NCBI GenBank assembly: GCA_001599595.1
Contig: BCHH01000016.1
Coordinates: 305,901 to 369,900 of the forward strand
Source: Beverwykella pulmonaria
Taxonomy: Eukaryota; Ascomycota; Dothideomycetes; Pleosporales; Melanommataceae
Length of the DNA: 64,000 bases
Direction: 5' to 3'
Position 1 is the first letter of the stretch, and each line of letters begins with the position of its first letter. The translations under genes and the position numbers were made by a program. This document shows, in pieces, positions 1 through 14,599 of this stretch. The notes under the pieces are model-generated. The model had not been told where the DNA came from. It searched no databases and worked only from the letters and a program-made list of their open reading frames with translations.

Positions 1-691
1 GACATTCCAAAACTCACCTTCCCCCTAGCCCTCTAACCTGTTGCTAGGGATCCTGGTCAAGCCCGTAGCACGTGGGAACACGTAGGAAACGCCAGACCGA
101 TCTTCTCTTTTTAACCTGACACATGTAGATCAGCAAAGTAACGCCCACAAACGTGATACACAAACACCCCGTAAAATAGCTTGAGCCGAAAAATTTTCAA
201 AAAAAAAAATTGGGTATTTGTCAAGTTGTGTTGATACTGAAAAATGTGTGGGTCGTCCATCAGCCCGGCGCTTCTGGAGCCGTGTAACCAGAATCTCTTT
301 ATCTCAATACCATCAATATACAACAATGCGCCACCTCTTCATCCAACCCCTGGCTACTAGCCTCATTCCCAACACTTCCAAGACCTCCCAGTAGAATCGT
401 GCCCCAACTCTAGCGTACAGTCCATGAAACGTACGCTCAATATGCAAGTATCAGCATTCAAGCGTTGGTACGCCAAAAACGCCAACTTGCATACCACCAT
501 GTTTGAGGTATATGCAGGTGCGTTTTATGCAAAAGCGAAATTCGATAGCTGAAGCCGCGGCATGAAAATGCTCGAAAAGGACGAAGTGGTATGATGCCGT
601 TTGCTCCAAAACTCCAGACAGGTATATCAACTTCGAAAGAATCAACTGAAGGGAAATCGTGACGCCGTCGAGGTCGAATATTTTGGGATTA
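1..691. other. Intergenic, 3' flank of the kinase gene
   Basis: I see no convincing gene here. There is a run of adenines near 197-209. Short open frames lack recognisable domains and codon structure. The part next to 692 is presumably the 3' untranslated region and terminator of the kinase gene on the minus strand. Confidence 0.5.
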
Positions 692-2727
<2,036 letters not shown>

Positions 2728-5700
2728 GGCGAACTACACTGGCAGATAGCCTCCCGGAAGCACGCCGGCTACGAATGCATGAGAGTGCGAGGTGGTGTTG
2801 AGGAAGACGGCGGGCTGCTCTGGAGGCAGTGGTGCGGGGACAAAGGTCGTCCAAGGGCTGGCGAGCGAGCGAAGGAGGGTGGGGCTTTAGCGGCGGCGGA
2901 GCACGCTGGTTATATCGCAGCAGCAGCGGTGACGGGTAGGGCTGGGGGAGTCGTGGTAGCACGGAGAGCCTTGGACGGAGAGGTCAGGAAGGTTAGGAGT
3001 TTTGACGGCAGGCGTGTGTGTGTGTCGGGGGCGTCCCGGGGAGCCTAGGGAGACTCTAGTCTGGAGCGGCCGTGGGAGAGCACCAGCCAACGCCCGGAAT
3101 AATGCACGATAGGCGCACGAGTGTTAGTGCCTGCAGGGATGGGCCACGTTTTCTGGAGGCCTGCAAGACCGCTGAGGGCGCTCTGGATTTCTGCATGGGG
3201 AGAGATGAGGCGACGGAGACAAAGAGAGGGGTGGGACAGTGCGCCGACAGGGCGAGTCAGGTTGAACTGATCTCTTCTCTGTTCTTCGATGCTGCTGCGA
3301 GTTGCTGGCATGCTATCGCACCCCCAGCATCGCCGCCCGTCCAGTCAATCTCTGGCACTATAAAAGCAGCGTGGCAGCAGTCGTTCCCAGGCGGATGCCG
3401 AGGCGGTGCTGCATTCTGCCCAGCACCGTTATGCGCCGGCAGACGATAATCCAGCGATCACCCAATGTCTCTGCTCTTCTCATCGCTCTTCTCATTCCGA
3501 CAACGGAAAGCAACTGCTGATGGGACCAGCGCATCCCTCTCCAGGAGCCGGGCCGGACTGCGCGCTAGAGAGGGTCTGCACGTGTATCGCGTCGCACACC
3601 GAAGGCACAGTCAGCGCGGCCCTGTGCTCCGTACACCTCGCTATGCTCTGTACGTACGGCCGATGCTGGCACACGCCGAGCGCTGCGCCTGCGCGGCCTC
3701 ACCCTTGTTGTCACGAGACGCCGGCCACATCAAAACTGCCAAAGCTCGTCTCGCTCCCGTCTGATCTGCAGCCATAGCTTGCCCCTTTGAAAACACCTAG
3801 GTCGACAGGGATTGGTGGGGGACGAGGCCCGTGAGCGGCCCGTCCTCACCGCCCACAGACGAACTGCGAGGGCAGCAAGAACTGACACGGCTGCTCGGTG
3901 CCGGCGTCGGCGCGGTGCCACGGCTACCGCGTAGCTGCTCGGCTGTCCAGAAGATTCGAGGCTGTTGGTTCGGTGTCTCGCTCTCTCAAGGGCCAGGCTA
4001 AGATGCCGCCATGTGCGACCAGCGCCTCCACGTGGAGCGTTGCAACAGCCAATTCATTGCTGATTCGGCCGCCGCCCCGAACTACACTGCATCTCGGTCC
4101 GGAAACCTTCTAGAATGCCGCTAGAAGGCTGATCCAAGAGCATTGCTGAACTTTGTTCAACACTGGCCAGCTGTGGAAGACTAAGGAGGCGTCTGCTTCA
4201 CCCAGTTGAACTTTAATAGGGGAGTGCAGGGCCGACGTCACCATTCGCATGCGCGAGAGAGAGAGAAGCATATGCCAAAGTAAGCCTGCCAACGGTGAAA
4301 CCAAATGTGCTCATACCAGATCTCAGACCCTATGGCAACCACGATGCTGGAAATAGCATGCCGTGCACCAGAAAAGAAATACGGGCTTTCGCAGGTTCCC
4401 CATCACGTCTGTCACCACGGAAATTTCATGTCTGTCAATATTTAGTGCTTTCTAATATTACCGTAACCAGATTTTCGCTGCCCTAAGACGGATGCGGACC
4501 GCAGCTTGGCAAGTAGTGCTTAGCACAGGGCGTCGGAAGCTTGCACGCGGGGCGTTTCATTCTCGCCTTTGTTACCTGTTTTCCAAGGCTGCAGCATGCC
4601 CTATCACGTAACTGCGAACCTTGCTATTGGAAAGACTGCAAGGTTTCACTGCTCAACAGAAGCCACAAGGGGAAAATTGAAGAATGGTTCGGAAGTGTTC
4701 CGCTGGCGGAGCTCGCCGAATCGAAAATTTCACAGAACATCGCACAACTGTTCAAGAATGCCTTATCAAAAATGCCGTCTTGCATACAAAGGCTGCTCGG
4801 CACAGTATCACATGCAGTTCGATTCACATCCACCTCCACCAGAACGTGGCATGCAAGTCCCCCCGTTCTCGTTCTGCACCCACGAGTCAATCCTCCTGCA
4901 AGCGACTATGACTTCACCTGCACAACACCACGATCCTGATCCTGATCCGGTTTCCCCGCACAATCGCGAGTCTCCTCAATGTTTTTTCGCGCCCCAGTTC
5001 ATGTTTCAAATAAACTTTGGCTAGCCAAAGAGCCAAGCAGCTGCGCAGCTCCGATATCAAAAGCAATGCTTGGCTAAAAATGGATATCTTTGCGACATAA
5101 GGCGTGGATAATTGGGAGGCAGAATGTGCACAAATCTTCTCTTATATTTTTTTTGGACGTCCTGTTAAGCTTCAACGGCGAGCCAGACTCCCTCCCGCCT
5201 TTACTAAATCTTCGGGTGGTCTACGCGGTACACACTTCTAATCTAACCCACAAGATAGACCTATCCCTCTTTCTGATCTTCTTCGAGCAACACCACAGAG
5301 TCGTTCCATCTGGCTCGCACTCGCACTCGCATATGTACATGCCTGTATCGTACGAGAAATCTGGTATCCTCTGCACCCGTCGATCCCTTCCTTCCACATC
5401 GCTGGGATCCGAATTCACTATTGTGCAAGATTGCGGAGATGTGCCTCTAAAAGTGGTAGTGATACCCCCTTTTTGAACACCTATCTGCACGTCGTTGTCA
5501 CCTAAACCCAGGGGCGTGTTGCTGGTTTTGAAACATCAACACTCGCGCTACGACCGATGCGGGTTCCTTACTGATGACGAATATCATCAAAGGTTGGTGG
5601 CTGGTCTAAATTATCGACCCCCTTTGAATAATCTTGTTTCTCAAATTTTAGCAAGGAGCAAGTTATTTACAACGCCAATTCGCTCCCCAGGATCTAACTA

Positions 5701-6232
5701 ACCGACAACAACAACACCGCCGCATCTGCATTTGCATCATGCAACGGACTTCGCATAGAGCGCCCGCATCCAACCACCCTTGCCAAAGACAAACCACTCA
5801 ACCACTCATCCTCCCTTCAATATCCCCAGAACAGACAAGCCTACCGTCTCTCCTGCACTCCTTTAGAGCCTCAGCTGTTTGTAAGGCCACGGACCCCTAA
5901 AATAGAACCTCGGGGTTCAAGCGAGATGCAGAGATCGGGGGCTTACCTCAGATTAGCGCGCGCTGCTTCTGCATGCGAGAACGCGAGAAGAGATGGCGCG
6001 AGTTGTTCTTGATGGGGATCGGGGATGGCCTATGCGACGTGTGGTTCTGTGTTGGGGTGAGCGTGTTGGTGGAGGAGAGATTGAGATCGTACCCAACATC
6101 TTGGGCTGAGATCGACTGCCAGAACAGGAAATCGTCTTGAGGTTAGCGGTGTTGGATCAACGCAACACCAGTCACCATCGACATCTCTAAGGCTTTTCGT
6201 GTGACTCTCAGGAAACGAGTCAAGAACTACAA

Positions 6233-6454
6233 TTACACCAACAATGCCACCACAACGGAAGCGAAACTCACAATGGCTGTTGCGCTCCCAACCCAGAACC
6301 CAGGCCCAGCTGCCAATCTAGGACGGGCTTCACGGACAAGGCCAAACTCCCGCTGATTGTATGGACGCTGTAGGACGAAGTCGCTGCCTCGCCACCATCG
6401 CCATGTGCGTCTGCCCAGCAAACTCTGGTCTTGATCTTGCGGCTCTATCTCGTC
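6233..6454 (-). other. Possible terminal exon encoding a tail-anchored peptide
   Basis: After a possible splice acceptor (GGGTAG, at about 6455-6460 read on the minus strand) the frame is open for 73 codons. It begins DEIEPQDQDQSLLGRRTWR and ends in a strong hydrophobic helix, GPGFWVGSATAIVSFASVVV, followed by ALLV and a stop. The acidic start, basic middle and C-terminal membrane helix look like a real protein end. I could not find a convincing upstream exon. A second LLGRR-containing segment lies upstream near 6600-6655 on the same strand (EDTLLGRRLMKRW). It may be another exon, an old duplication, or chance. No family recognised. Confidence 0.25.
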
Positions 6455-8342
6455 CTACCCACCCATCGTATCCTCAGGCCGCCCAATAACCAGCAGCATC
6501 GGGACGAACTCGGTTCCAAATGAAAAGACACACTCTGCACGCAATTCATTTATCCACATGCTCGATACTGATTAGCCCCGCAGTCCAACGTATTATTCCA
6601 TCGTTTCATCAGCCGTCTTCCGAGCAATGTATCTTCATCGTCATCTACATCCCCAAGCTCTTAATCTATACGCACATGGCCCACGCACGTGGGTGGACGA
6701 ACCGGGAAGTTACCCGGCGCCGTGCACTCTACACCAGACTCTTCGCGCATGAACCCGCACTTTATTCTTACTCACCCTTCACAGCATTTTAACAATCATC
6801 TGCCTCGTGGCAGATTGTTCGCATTCCTTACTCTGGGTTTTATATTGCTATACCACCATCACACTACTTCACGACCCAAACTGTGTCTGCAAATCGTCAT
6901 TGTGTCCAAAAACCAGGATATGCATGCCTCGCTCGAGCAAACTACACCGGAAGAAGAAGTCAGTCTTTCCTACGTTCCAGAGCGCCACGCCCTGCATGTT
7001 TATCTAGGATAGGTAGAGGTAGTCTGCGCCTGCAACGCCGCTGTGCTACTTTCCGGGCTTCTCGGCGCCTGGATTATCTCCCATCTCTTCTCAGCTACCT
7101 TCGTTTATCCCAAATCTCCCGGATTCCCCCAAGCTTCTTACCTGCCCATTTCAATGCATGCACGGATTCCCGTCACGCCGACTCCGTAGCGCCTATGTAC
7201 TTTTCGAAATCTATGCTCGGCGCCAATATACTGTACGACCTGAACTCCTTCTCTCGCTATGTAGTATTCTGGGTATGTATGTATGGTGGTCGAAGCTTTG
7301 CTTCTTCTCTTTCATCCTCTGCCTTTCTTTCCTTCTTCCTTCCTTTTTCAGCCGCACCGCTCTTGTCTCCGAAGTAAGACATTGGTCGCATCACGGGAAG
7401 CCTCCGATTCGATCGCCTCACTCGGGCTTCCCCTGTCGATCGCTTTCCTTCTGGTCCATAAGTGTATGCACTCTATTTCTTCTGTCGCTACCACCTTCTA
7501 TGCGCGTGGGATCGGAAAACGAAGCTAAAGATCGGAGATTGAATCTTCGAGTCGGAGACGCATGAGGATGAGGCTGACGCGGAGATTGAGGGCCTGGGAT
7601 CGGAGGTTTGACGTCGGAGGGATGGGATTGGGATTGGGATTGGGAATTGAGACGGGAAGGCTTGGGCGAGCAGACTGAGGTGCATGAGGAACAGGAGGAC
7701 GTATCGAGGTACGAAGTACGCTTTCGTCTGGTTTTCCGTAAAATGCATTGGCTATTAGGGCAAGTATGAGTCCAATCACCTTGTCGCTACTCGAGCGCTT
7801 CCGTGTCGTCACTTGAAAGTTATTTCAATAGACATGTAACAGTCACACGTCGTATGCTCAACATCAAGTTCACAGTCAAATTAACAATGGTTTGGTTATC
7901 CGTTCTCACTGAGATCCCCAGTACCCAAAGACTGCCCATTGTCTTTCTTCTAGATACCCACACAAAGTCATTGACAGGGTGAGACCTCGACTTGGAGAAA
8001 GACAATATGCCCATCTATTCCATGCACCTAGAGCACGATGAACATCCATGCCCATCATAAAAGCTCCGCCATGAGCCAGCTCAGAAGGAAGCCCTAGACC
8101 TAGGCAGGAGATATTTCATCTTATAATTGGTAGTGATTACATATATATATTGTGATAATGTTGATAGGGATCTTACAGCTAGCTGCATAGTGGTGCGAGC
8201 ACTAGTCGGCAAGGCATAAGACAGTTGTACGGTGTACACAGCGTACGGGGATAGTAGGGTGGGCAACAGGTTTCTGGTTATTGCTCTACTCATCTATGTA
8301 CGAACGCGAGCGATATTTAAGGAGGCGCGCCCGTGCACGAGC

Positions 8343-8365
8343 ATCACGTGGTATAACCACGTGAT
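8343..8365. repeat. Perfect inverted repeat with two CACGTG cores
   Basis: ATCACGTGGT, a 3-nt spacer (ATA), then ACCACGTGAT: 10-bp arms match perfectly and each carries a CACGTG core, the E-box/G-box site of bHLH factors. It lies about 300 bp beyond the stop codon of the TAPT1-like gene, outside any gene I can call. It could be a dimeric operator, a hairpin in a transcript, or chance. Confidence 0.5.
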
Positions 8366-8664
8366 CCCCATGCCGGGCTAGACATATACTTTGCGCCGTA
8401 TCGCTCCTGCGTACGGACAGATAACGTAGCACAGAGTCTGAGGCGCAGACAAAGCCGCATATATTTCTGCCTGACCGAAGCATCGAATCCCATACCGTTT
8501 CAAGACTGGTAGTGGAGTTCATGTGATGTACGGTGTGGAACTGAGTTTCATGTCAAGACACAGCAAGGGAGTCGACATCCATCACAGCCCATAAAAAGTT
8601 GCAGTTGATATATGTACAACCTTTTCTACCCCCCCCAATCCATCTATATACCCATGCTCAAATA

Positions 8665-11600
8665 CTACCAAATCCTCTTAGCGACCATAGCATACCGACT
8701 AACATGTCCAAAACTACTTCCGCGTTCTCGCTCCTCCCTCTCCTTTCCCCTCTGTTTCTCGTCTCTCTCCCTCAGTGCCCTTAACCCTTCCGGATCATCG
8801 TTATATATCCACTTCCTCTTCTCCTCATCCACATCCACGACTCCCCATCCGCCAATCCTCTTCCCGCCCGTCTCCGTGTCCACTTTCTCCCTCCCCTTCA
8901 TGCCGTGGTACCTATTTCTCGCAACAGTGAGGAGGAACATACCAAGGAGTAACTTAAAGGCAAGGAAAAATAGGTACCCAACCAGGAACACAATGCACAT
9001 GGTCGCGAACGCAATTGCGTCGTCGAGCGTCCAAGTGCGCACAGCATACCAAGGAGCAGAGGGCGCGACGCCGCCACCGAAAGAAGAGCGGCCTAGCGCG
9101 CGACGAAAAATCTGGTCGATGTGGGCGAGGGCCGCGGTTGTCGCGGGGGAGGACGTGGAGGCGGACTCCGTGGTTAGGGAGGTTGCGAGCGAGGGGAAGG
9201 GGGCCGGCATGTGCGTTGCGATGAACATATGGTAGGTTTGGAATGCGGCGCGGATGAAGAGGCAGGCGAGGGGGAGTACGGGGAGGCCGAGGCGTTTTGT
9301 GAGGTTTGGGTCTGTAAAGGCCTGTTAAACTTACGTTAGTATACTTCTGGTGTATTAAAGGGAGACAGGAAATATAAGAGAAGGATACGCACATTGGAGT
9401 AATAGTCCTTCGCCAAAACATCCAAAAACTTATCATATACCTCTGGCTTCGTCTGATTGAACTTGGTGATGTACGCATGCTTCAACCAATCGACCAACAT
9501 CTCGCTGCCCAACACGAGCACAAATGGATTCAGCACCTGTCCAATCCACGTCGGGAATATGGTAAAGCTCCGCGGAATGATATTCGATGCCGTAAACGGT
9601 ACGGCTGTCGCGTTGCCCGCCCCGGCGAACAAGTTCGTCCACGACGACGAAGCGTCCCCACTGCTTCTTATACTAAGCCCACCGACTTCGACAATATTCC
9701 GCATAGCAATGATAAGCAGCATGAGCCAAAGCTGGAAGCGCTCGACAATGTCGGCGCAGGTGACTTGGAAGAGGTTCTCTTTTTCGAATCTCTTGAACAC
9801 TGTGCCCTTGATCTCTACGAACTGATTAGAAAGAAGGAGGGTGAGTAGGGCATTGGAGTACGAGTTCACCGCTACGTTGAGCGTGATGACTTGGTAGAAG
9901 AGGGCAGTGGCGTGGGTGACGTTGTAAACGAGGGCAAGGATAAACATCCAGAAAGGCCGAATAACTTTACTCCGGCCGTCGGAGTTGCGATCTAGCGTCT
10001 CGCGAGAGAACAAGCATTCAAGGACGTCTTGTCCAACCGCTGCTAGGAGGCGATCGCATACCTCGAGCACGTTGTAGATAACGTACAATTTGATGGCTGA
10101 TTGTCCGCGAATTCCGTGGTACATCCTGCTGGGATCAAACCGCATGAGAATCGCGCAGCTCATGATGACCAACAGCCCTTTCAAGATATCAGCCTTATGG
10201 CTGGGGAGTAGAGCGGAGGGTGTAGATTTCGTCCTCCGATGTCGATACCGCGAACTGCGGAACCGCTTCTCCTTGGATTCCACGTTCGATAGGTATGGAA
10301 TCGATGTTCCATTTTCTCTCGTTGTCGTAGCATTAGGATTAACAGATACCGATGGGTTTCTCGAGAGGGTCGGAAGGGGTGGAGGCTCCTCCTCAGCAGG
10401 TGTGGTTAAGGGTGTCATCGACGGTGTAGGAGCCTCAGTATTTCTCCTCCGTCTCCGCCACACGCGTCCCAGTCCGCTGTAGACAAAGCTCGCCACATCG
10501 CGGCACTCCTTGACGACCACGGAGCCCCACCACTTGACCAGGATGAAAACAGCGAGAATGAACCGCAAGGGAAGGATCGTGAGGATGTGCATCCAAGCAT
10601 CTAGACAGGCCAGAGCACCAAACCCCAATATCCCCTCTAGCTTCGGTGGCAGAAACAGGAAGTTGACTAAACGTTCGTATTTGATCTTCGACGACTCGTA
10701 GGGGAAGTCAGTAGCCGAAGGTCGATAGATATACAGCGGAGATGGGCGGTCCGCGGACAACTCGAGCGAGAGAAATGTAGGCATAGACAACGGCGGCAGC
10801 GGCATCGAAGCCGGTATTGGTGACAAGGCTTCTCTATGTCTCTCCGGCAATGCCAAGGGCTTCAACGTCGACCCCATATTATCTTTATGTTCAAGGTTGA
10901 GCGGTGGGGGAGCATGCCCTTGTGGTCCCCGACTCGACTGCTTCCTCCGTATCATCGGTGGTGTCGATATAGCCCTCGAACTCAGCGCCGGCCTGTCATG
11001 CTTTACCGGAGACTTGAGCACCGCTATCTCTTTATCCAGCTTCAAGTCGACAGGGGACTTCATAGCCACGACATCCATATCCTGCTTCACGCCCAATTTC
11101 TTCGCTGTGCCCTTCATCTCCGAATTCACAAGACTTGTCCCATTTGCCTCCGCCACCGTCTCCAGTCTGCCCATCCCCCTTGTCTCATCAGTCATCTCCT
11201 CCTTCCGCTCCTCCTCCTCCTCCTCCTCCTGCGTCTCCCGCTCCTCCAGGATCGGTGTCGCAGCCCTAACCGGGAGGCTCGCTGGTTCACGCGTCAACTC
11301 GAGTATCTGCTTCGGGCTCAACTTTAACATCTTCTCATGCTCCGAGACACTACTTTTCCTCCGGACGTCGCCCGGCCTCTTTATCGTCAGCGGAGCAGGT
11401 CTTATCTTCTCCTTCTCGCTCGCATCGGAAAGAACAGCTTCATCGTTGAAGCTAGGTCTTCGGCTGCTCGAGCTCGCGCTTAGGGAGCTGCTCCCACTCC
11501 CGTCAAAGCGGTTTATTACGGTGTCGATTATGCGGTCAGGGAGTGGCAGTGTTGGGACTGAGGGTGATGGGAGAGTGGTATTCAAGGGTAGTGGGAGACT

Positions 11601-11714
11601 GGTATTTAAGGGCGAGGGGAGTGGGGCGTGTGAGGGTGATGGTGATCGCGCCGGCGTCGGGAGCTGCGGTGGCGTGTTCGCGTCATCGTGCGTCCTTGTT
11701 TCTGCTCCGTTCAT
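8665..11714 (-). CDS. TAPT1/Emp65 family ER membrane protein
   Basis: Integral membrane protein of the TAPT1 (DUF747) family, about 992 residues from two exons (11714-9393 and 9321-8665) around a 71-nt intron. Splicing joins DYYSN to AFTDPNLTKRLGLPV, as in fungal homologues. The N-terminal ~260 residues are Pro/Ser-rich and disordered. The conserved core starts near YERLVNFLFLPPKLEG and holds several membrane helices, including LKGLLVIMSCAILMRFD, with the family block VCDRLLAAVGQDVLECLF. A further membrane pair lies in exon 2, followed by a charged tail rich in Arg and Glu. The yeast member Emp65 works with Slp1 in the ER membrane to shield soluble proteins from degradation; the same role here is inference. 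The ATG at 11714 opens the long frame. Confidence 0.93.
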
Positions 11715-12518
11715 TGCATTCGTGGGTATGCGGAAGGTGTGAGGGCATGGTGGTGGTTGCTTTGCGAATTTGGAGGTACAGGGATCAGCTCAGACTCGGA
11801 GGGCCTGTGCACTCGAACCCCAAATCGATAAAGCGGCGTAATGAATTGAAACTGGAAAGAAGTCAAAGTCACCAAGGCATGATTATGAACGGATCTAGAG
11901 AGGTAGCCAAGACTTAAATAAGGCCTGAAAAGTGTAGCTGTAGTTGTTGAAGGGGGCTTTACTTTACTATGACATCAACTTATTAAGCATCACCTGCCCA
12001 AAACATATTTCCTGCGGTATCCAACAAGCAAGGCCCTCAAACATATTATAAGACGACATTTGCAGCAGCAAGACCATCTACATCACAACACCGATTCATA
12101 ATCAAATCCTCTCACAATACACGCAAAGAGTCTAGAATGAACACAACCTATGCAATTGACTAACCATCTCCATGCGTCTCCCCTACCATCCATGTCTCCT
12201 CATCTTACTCTCCACTATCTTTCTATGCAGAAATGCCAAAGCCAAAGCCAAACCAACTCCAATGTTAAGTGTGGGTACTTCAGTATGCTCACCGTCCCGT
12301 CCTCGGCCAGGCTATTAAACCCTTCCCTCGGGTTCCATCATTCGATCGTCTCGGTCGACATAAAAGAAAGGTAAAGAAACATGGTATGAAGAATGTCGGG
12401 GGCCCAATCGCTCGTCCGACTCGAACCGTACCCTAGGAAAGGAGACACGAAAGTAAGGAAATTTTAGGACACAATCTGTATCTTGTGAGAAAAAAAATAA
12501 AAATTTCCACACCCGCAA
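11715..12518. other. Intergenic, TAPT1-like promoter and PEPCK 3' flank
   Basis: About 800 bp between two genes on the same strand. The part near 11715 is the presumed promoter of the TAPT1-like gene. The part near 12500, with an A/T-rich run at 12485-12505, is the 3' untranslated region of the PEP carboxykinase gene. No other gene seen. Confidence 0.6.
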
Positions 12519-14599
12519 CTAGTGCTTCTGAGGGCAGCAACACACATGAGGACCCGCCTTCAACACAACATCCGTCGCCTGATCCTCGTATTTCTTGAAG
12601 TTGTCCATGAACAGCTTGCCCAGCTTCTCGACCTCGCCCTTGAAATCCGCAGTGCCGTTCCATGACTTCGCCGGGTTGAGCAGCTCGTCGGGAACGTTGG
12701 GGCACGTCTTGGGCACGGAGAGGCCAAAGGTCTCGTAGGTTTCGTACTCGACCTTGGCGAGCTCGCCCGAGTGGATCGCGTCGAGGATGGCGCGCGTGTA
12801 TTTGAGAGGGCAGCGCTTGCCGCCGGTGGTGGCGCCGGCGCCAACCCAGCCAGTGTTCAGGAGCCAGGCGTCGGCCTTGTGCTCTTCGATCTTCTCCGCC
12901 AGCATGTTTGCGTAGCGCATGGGGTGGAGGGCCAGGAACGGCTGGGCGAAGCAGGCGGAGAAGGTTGCTTGGGGCTCTGTGATGCCTTGTTCTGTGCCAG
13001 CCATTTTGGACGTGTAGCCCGAGATGAAGTGGTACATGGTCTGCTCCTTGTTGAGTTTCGAGATCGGGGGGAGCACTCCGCGGGCATCGCATGTGAGAAG
13101 AACGATGTTCTTGGGGTGCTTGCTCGAAATGCAGGGAATCTTGGTGTTCTCGATGTATTCGATGGGGTAGGCGCATCGCGTGTTCTCCGTCAGGGTATCG
13201 TCGTCATAGTCGACTACACGGGTGGTGGGGTCGAAGACGACGTTCTCGAGGATGGCGCCGAACCTGATAGCACCGAAGATATCGGGCTCCTTCTCCGCGG
13301 ACAGGCCAATGCACTTGGCGTAGCAGCCGCCCTCGATGTTGAAGACGCCCGTGTCGCTCCAGCAGTGCTCATCGTCTCCGATGAGCGCGCGCTTGGGATC
13401 AGCGGACAAGGTCGTCTTGCCGGTGCCGGAAAGGCCGAAGAAGACGGTCACGTCTCCGTTCTTGCCCTCGTTCGCAGACGAGTGCAGCGTGAGAACGTTG
13501 TGGTTTACGGGCATCTCGTAGAAGAGCACGGTGAAGATACCCTTCTTCATCTCGCCGGCATACTCGGTTCCGAGAATGACCATTTCCTTGTCGGCAAAGT
13601 TGATGGAAACGGACGTTGACGAGGTCATGCCGCTGGTATACCTGTTTGCGGGGAAGGCGCCGGCGTTGTAGATGACATAGTCGGGATGGAAGTGCTCGAG
13701 TTCTGATCTCGAAGGGCGGATCAGCATGTTGCGCATGAAGAGGGCATGGTAGGCTCGCGCGCAGACCACCCGCACGCGGATCCGGTAGCGCTCGTCCCAG
13801 CCAGCAAAGCCATCGACGACGTAGATACGATTCCGGGTGTTGAGGTAATCGATGGCACGCTCACGGTTGATTCGCCAGACCTGAAGGAGAATGGTTAGCT
13901 AAGGAAGAGAAACCGTGGGAATAGCACGTGGCGAATTGCCAAAAGCAATGGGGTGGGCGTCACCCGTCGTGCATGAGACGGCGATGCGGGGCACGCCACG
14001 CGATGCAGGCGGGTGCAAGGGTCGGCCATGGACGGACCTGGGGTCCTCGGCTAACCCACCACCATGCATGGCGTTGACGTCCGCCGCATCGTCACAAGCA
14101 AAGGCGCATCGAACGAGGCAAACTTACATCGGGTGTCATCGGCTTGTTTACCGGGCCCCACCAGACGTCCTTCTTGGACGACTCTTCTTCTACGATGCGC
14201 TTGTCGGACGGCGAGCGGCCAGTCTTGGCGCCAGAGTATGCCGACAGAGCGCCACTGGCTGTGATGGCTGAGCCCGTCTCGTACACCAGAGCATCTTCGT
14301 ACAGGGCAGCCACAGAAGGGTTGGCAACCTTGGAAGGAGGAAATCACGTTAGCAGCGCTCATGGGAGAGCATGATCAGGAGAGAACTTACGATGGCTACG
14401 CGGTCATAGTCGATGTGCGCTTTGTCGTGGAGCTCCTCTTCGATCTCTGTGTGGAGGTCTTTCGACGGCCTGGCGAATGGTGGTTAGCTGCCGGCCAGGT
14501 CTCCGGGGCGAGGCCATTGGCCCCGCCAGCAAGGTCGCAGAAGACTCACTGAACACCTGTCGGATGGAGGGAGGTCTTGTTAACGGATTGGGAAACCAT
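12519..14599 (-). CDS. pck1: Phosphoenolpyruvate carboxykinase (ATP)
   Basis: ATP-dependent PEP carboxykinase, the first committed enzyme of gluconeogenesis: oxaloacetate + ATP to PEP + CO2 + ADP, in the cytosol. The protein has 563 residues from four exons: 14599-14550, 14469-14391, 14328-14128 and 13880-12519. The start [16 protein letters not shown] and the junctions [33 protein letters not shown] and [20 protein letters not shown] follow the fungal family. The P-loop [11 protein letters not shown] lies near residues 259-269 and is followed by LIGDDEHCW, the metal-binding kinase-2 motif. The length is normal for the family (about 550). Intron 3 is long (247 nt). Fungal orthologues (acuF/PCK1) are induced by acetate or ethanol and repressed by glucose; a CreA-like palindrome upstream fits this. 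Confidence 0.97.

Larger units (their letters stand above)
2728..8664. other. Gene-poor interval of about 5.9 kb
   Basis: I found no complete gene. Several open frames of 60-200 codons occur, but most begin without ATG, lack domains, and overlap others on both strands. 2728-3500 is the likely promoter of the kinase gene, with many C/G-rich tracts. A short GGGATT-like tandem tract lies near 7619-7650. The only coding-looking piece is the exon-like segment 6233-6454 on the minus strand, listed separately. Long regulatory or non-coding transcription units cannot be excluded from sequence alone. Confidence 0.5.

Noticed and set aside
4541..5024. Overlapping frames of 132 and 151 codons in the gene-poor interval
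   Set aside because: Two overlapping frames on the same strand with no domain, uneven codon use and no splice context.
7619..7650. Interstitial telomere-like repeat
   Set aside because: The unit is GGGATT/TTGGGA, not the TTAGGG of filamentous fungi, and spans only about four copies.
11210..11235. CTC microsatellite in the TAPT1-like gene
   Set aside because: It encodes a Glu run in a disordered region; ordinary low-complexity coding sequence.
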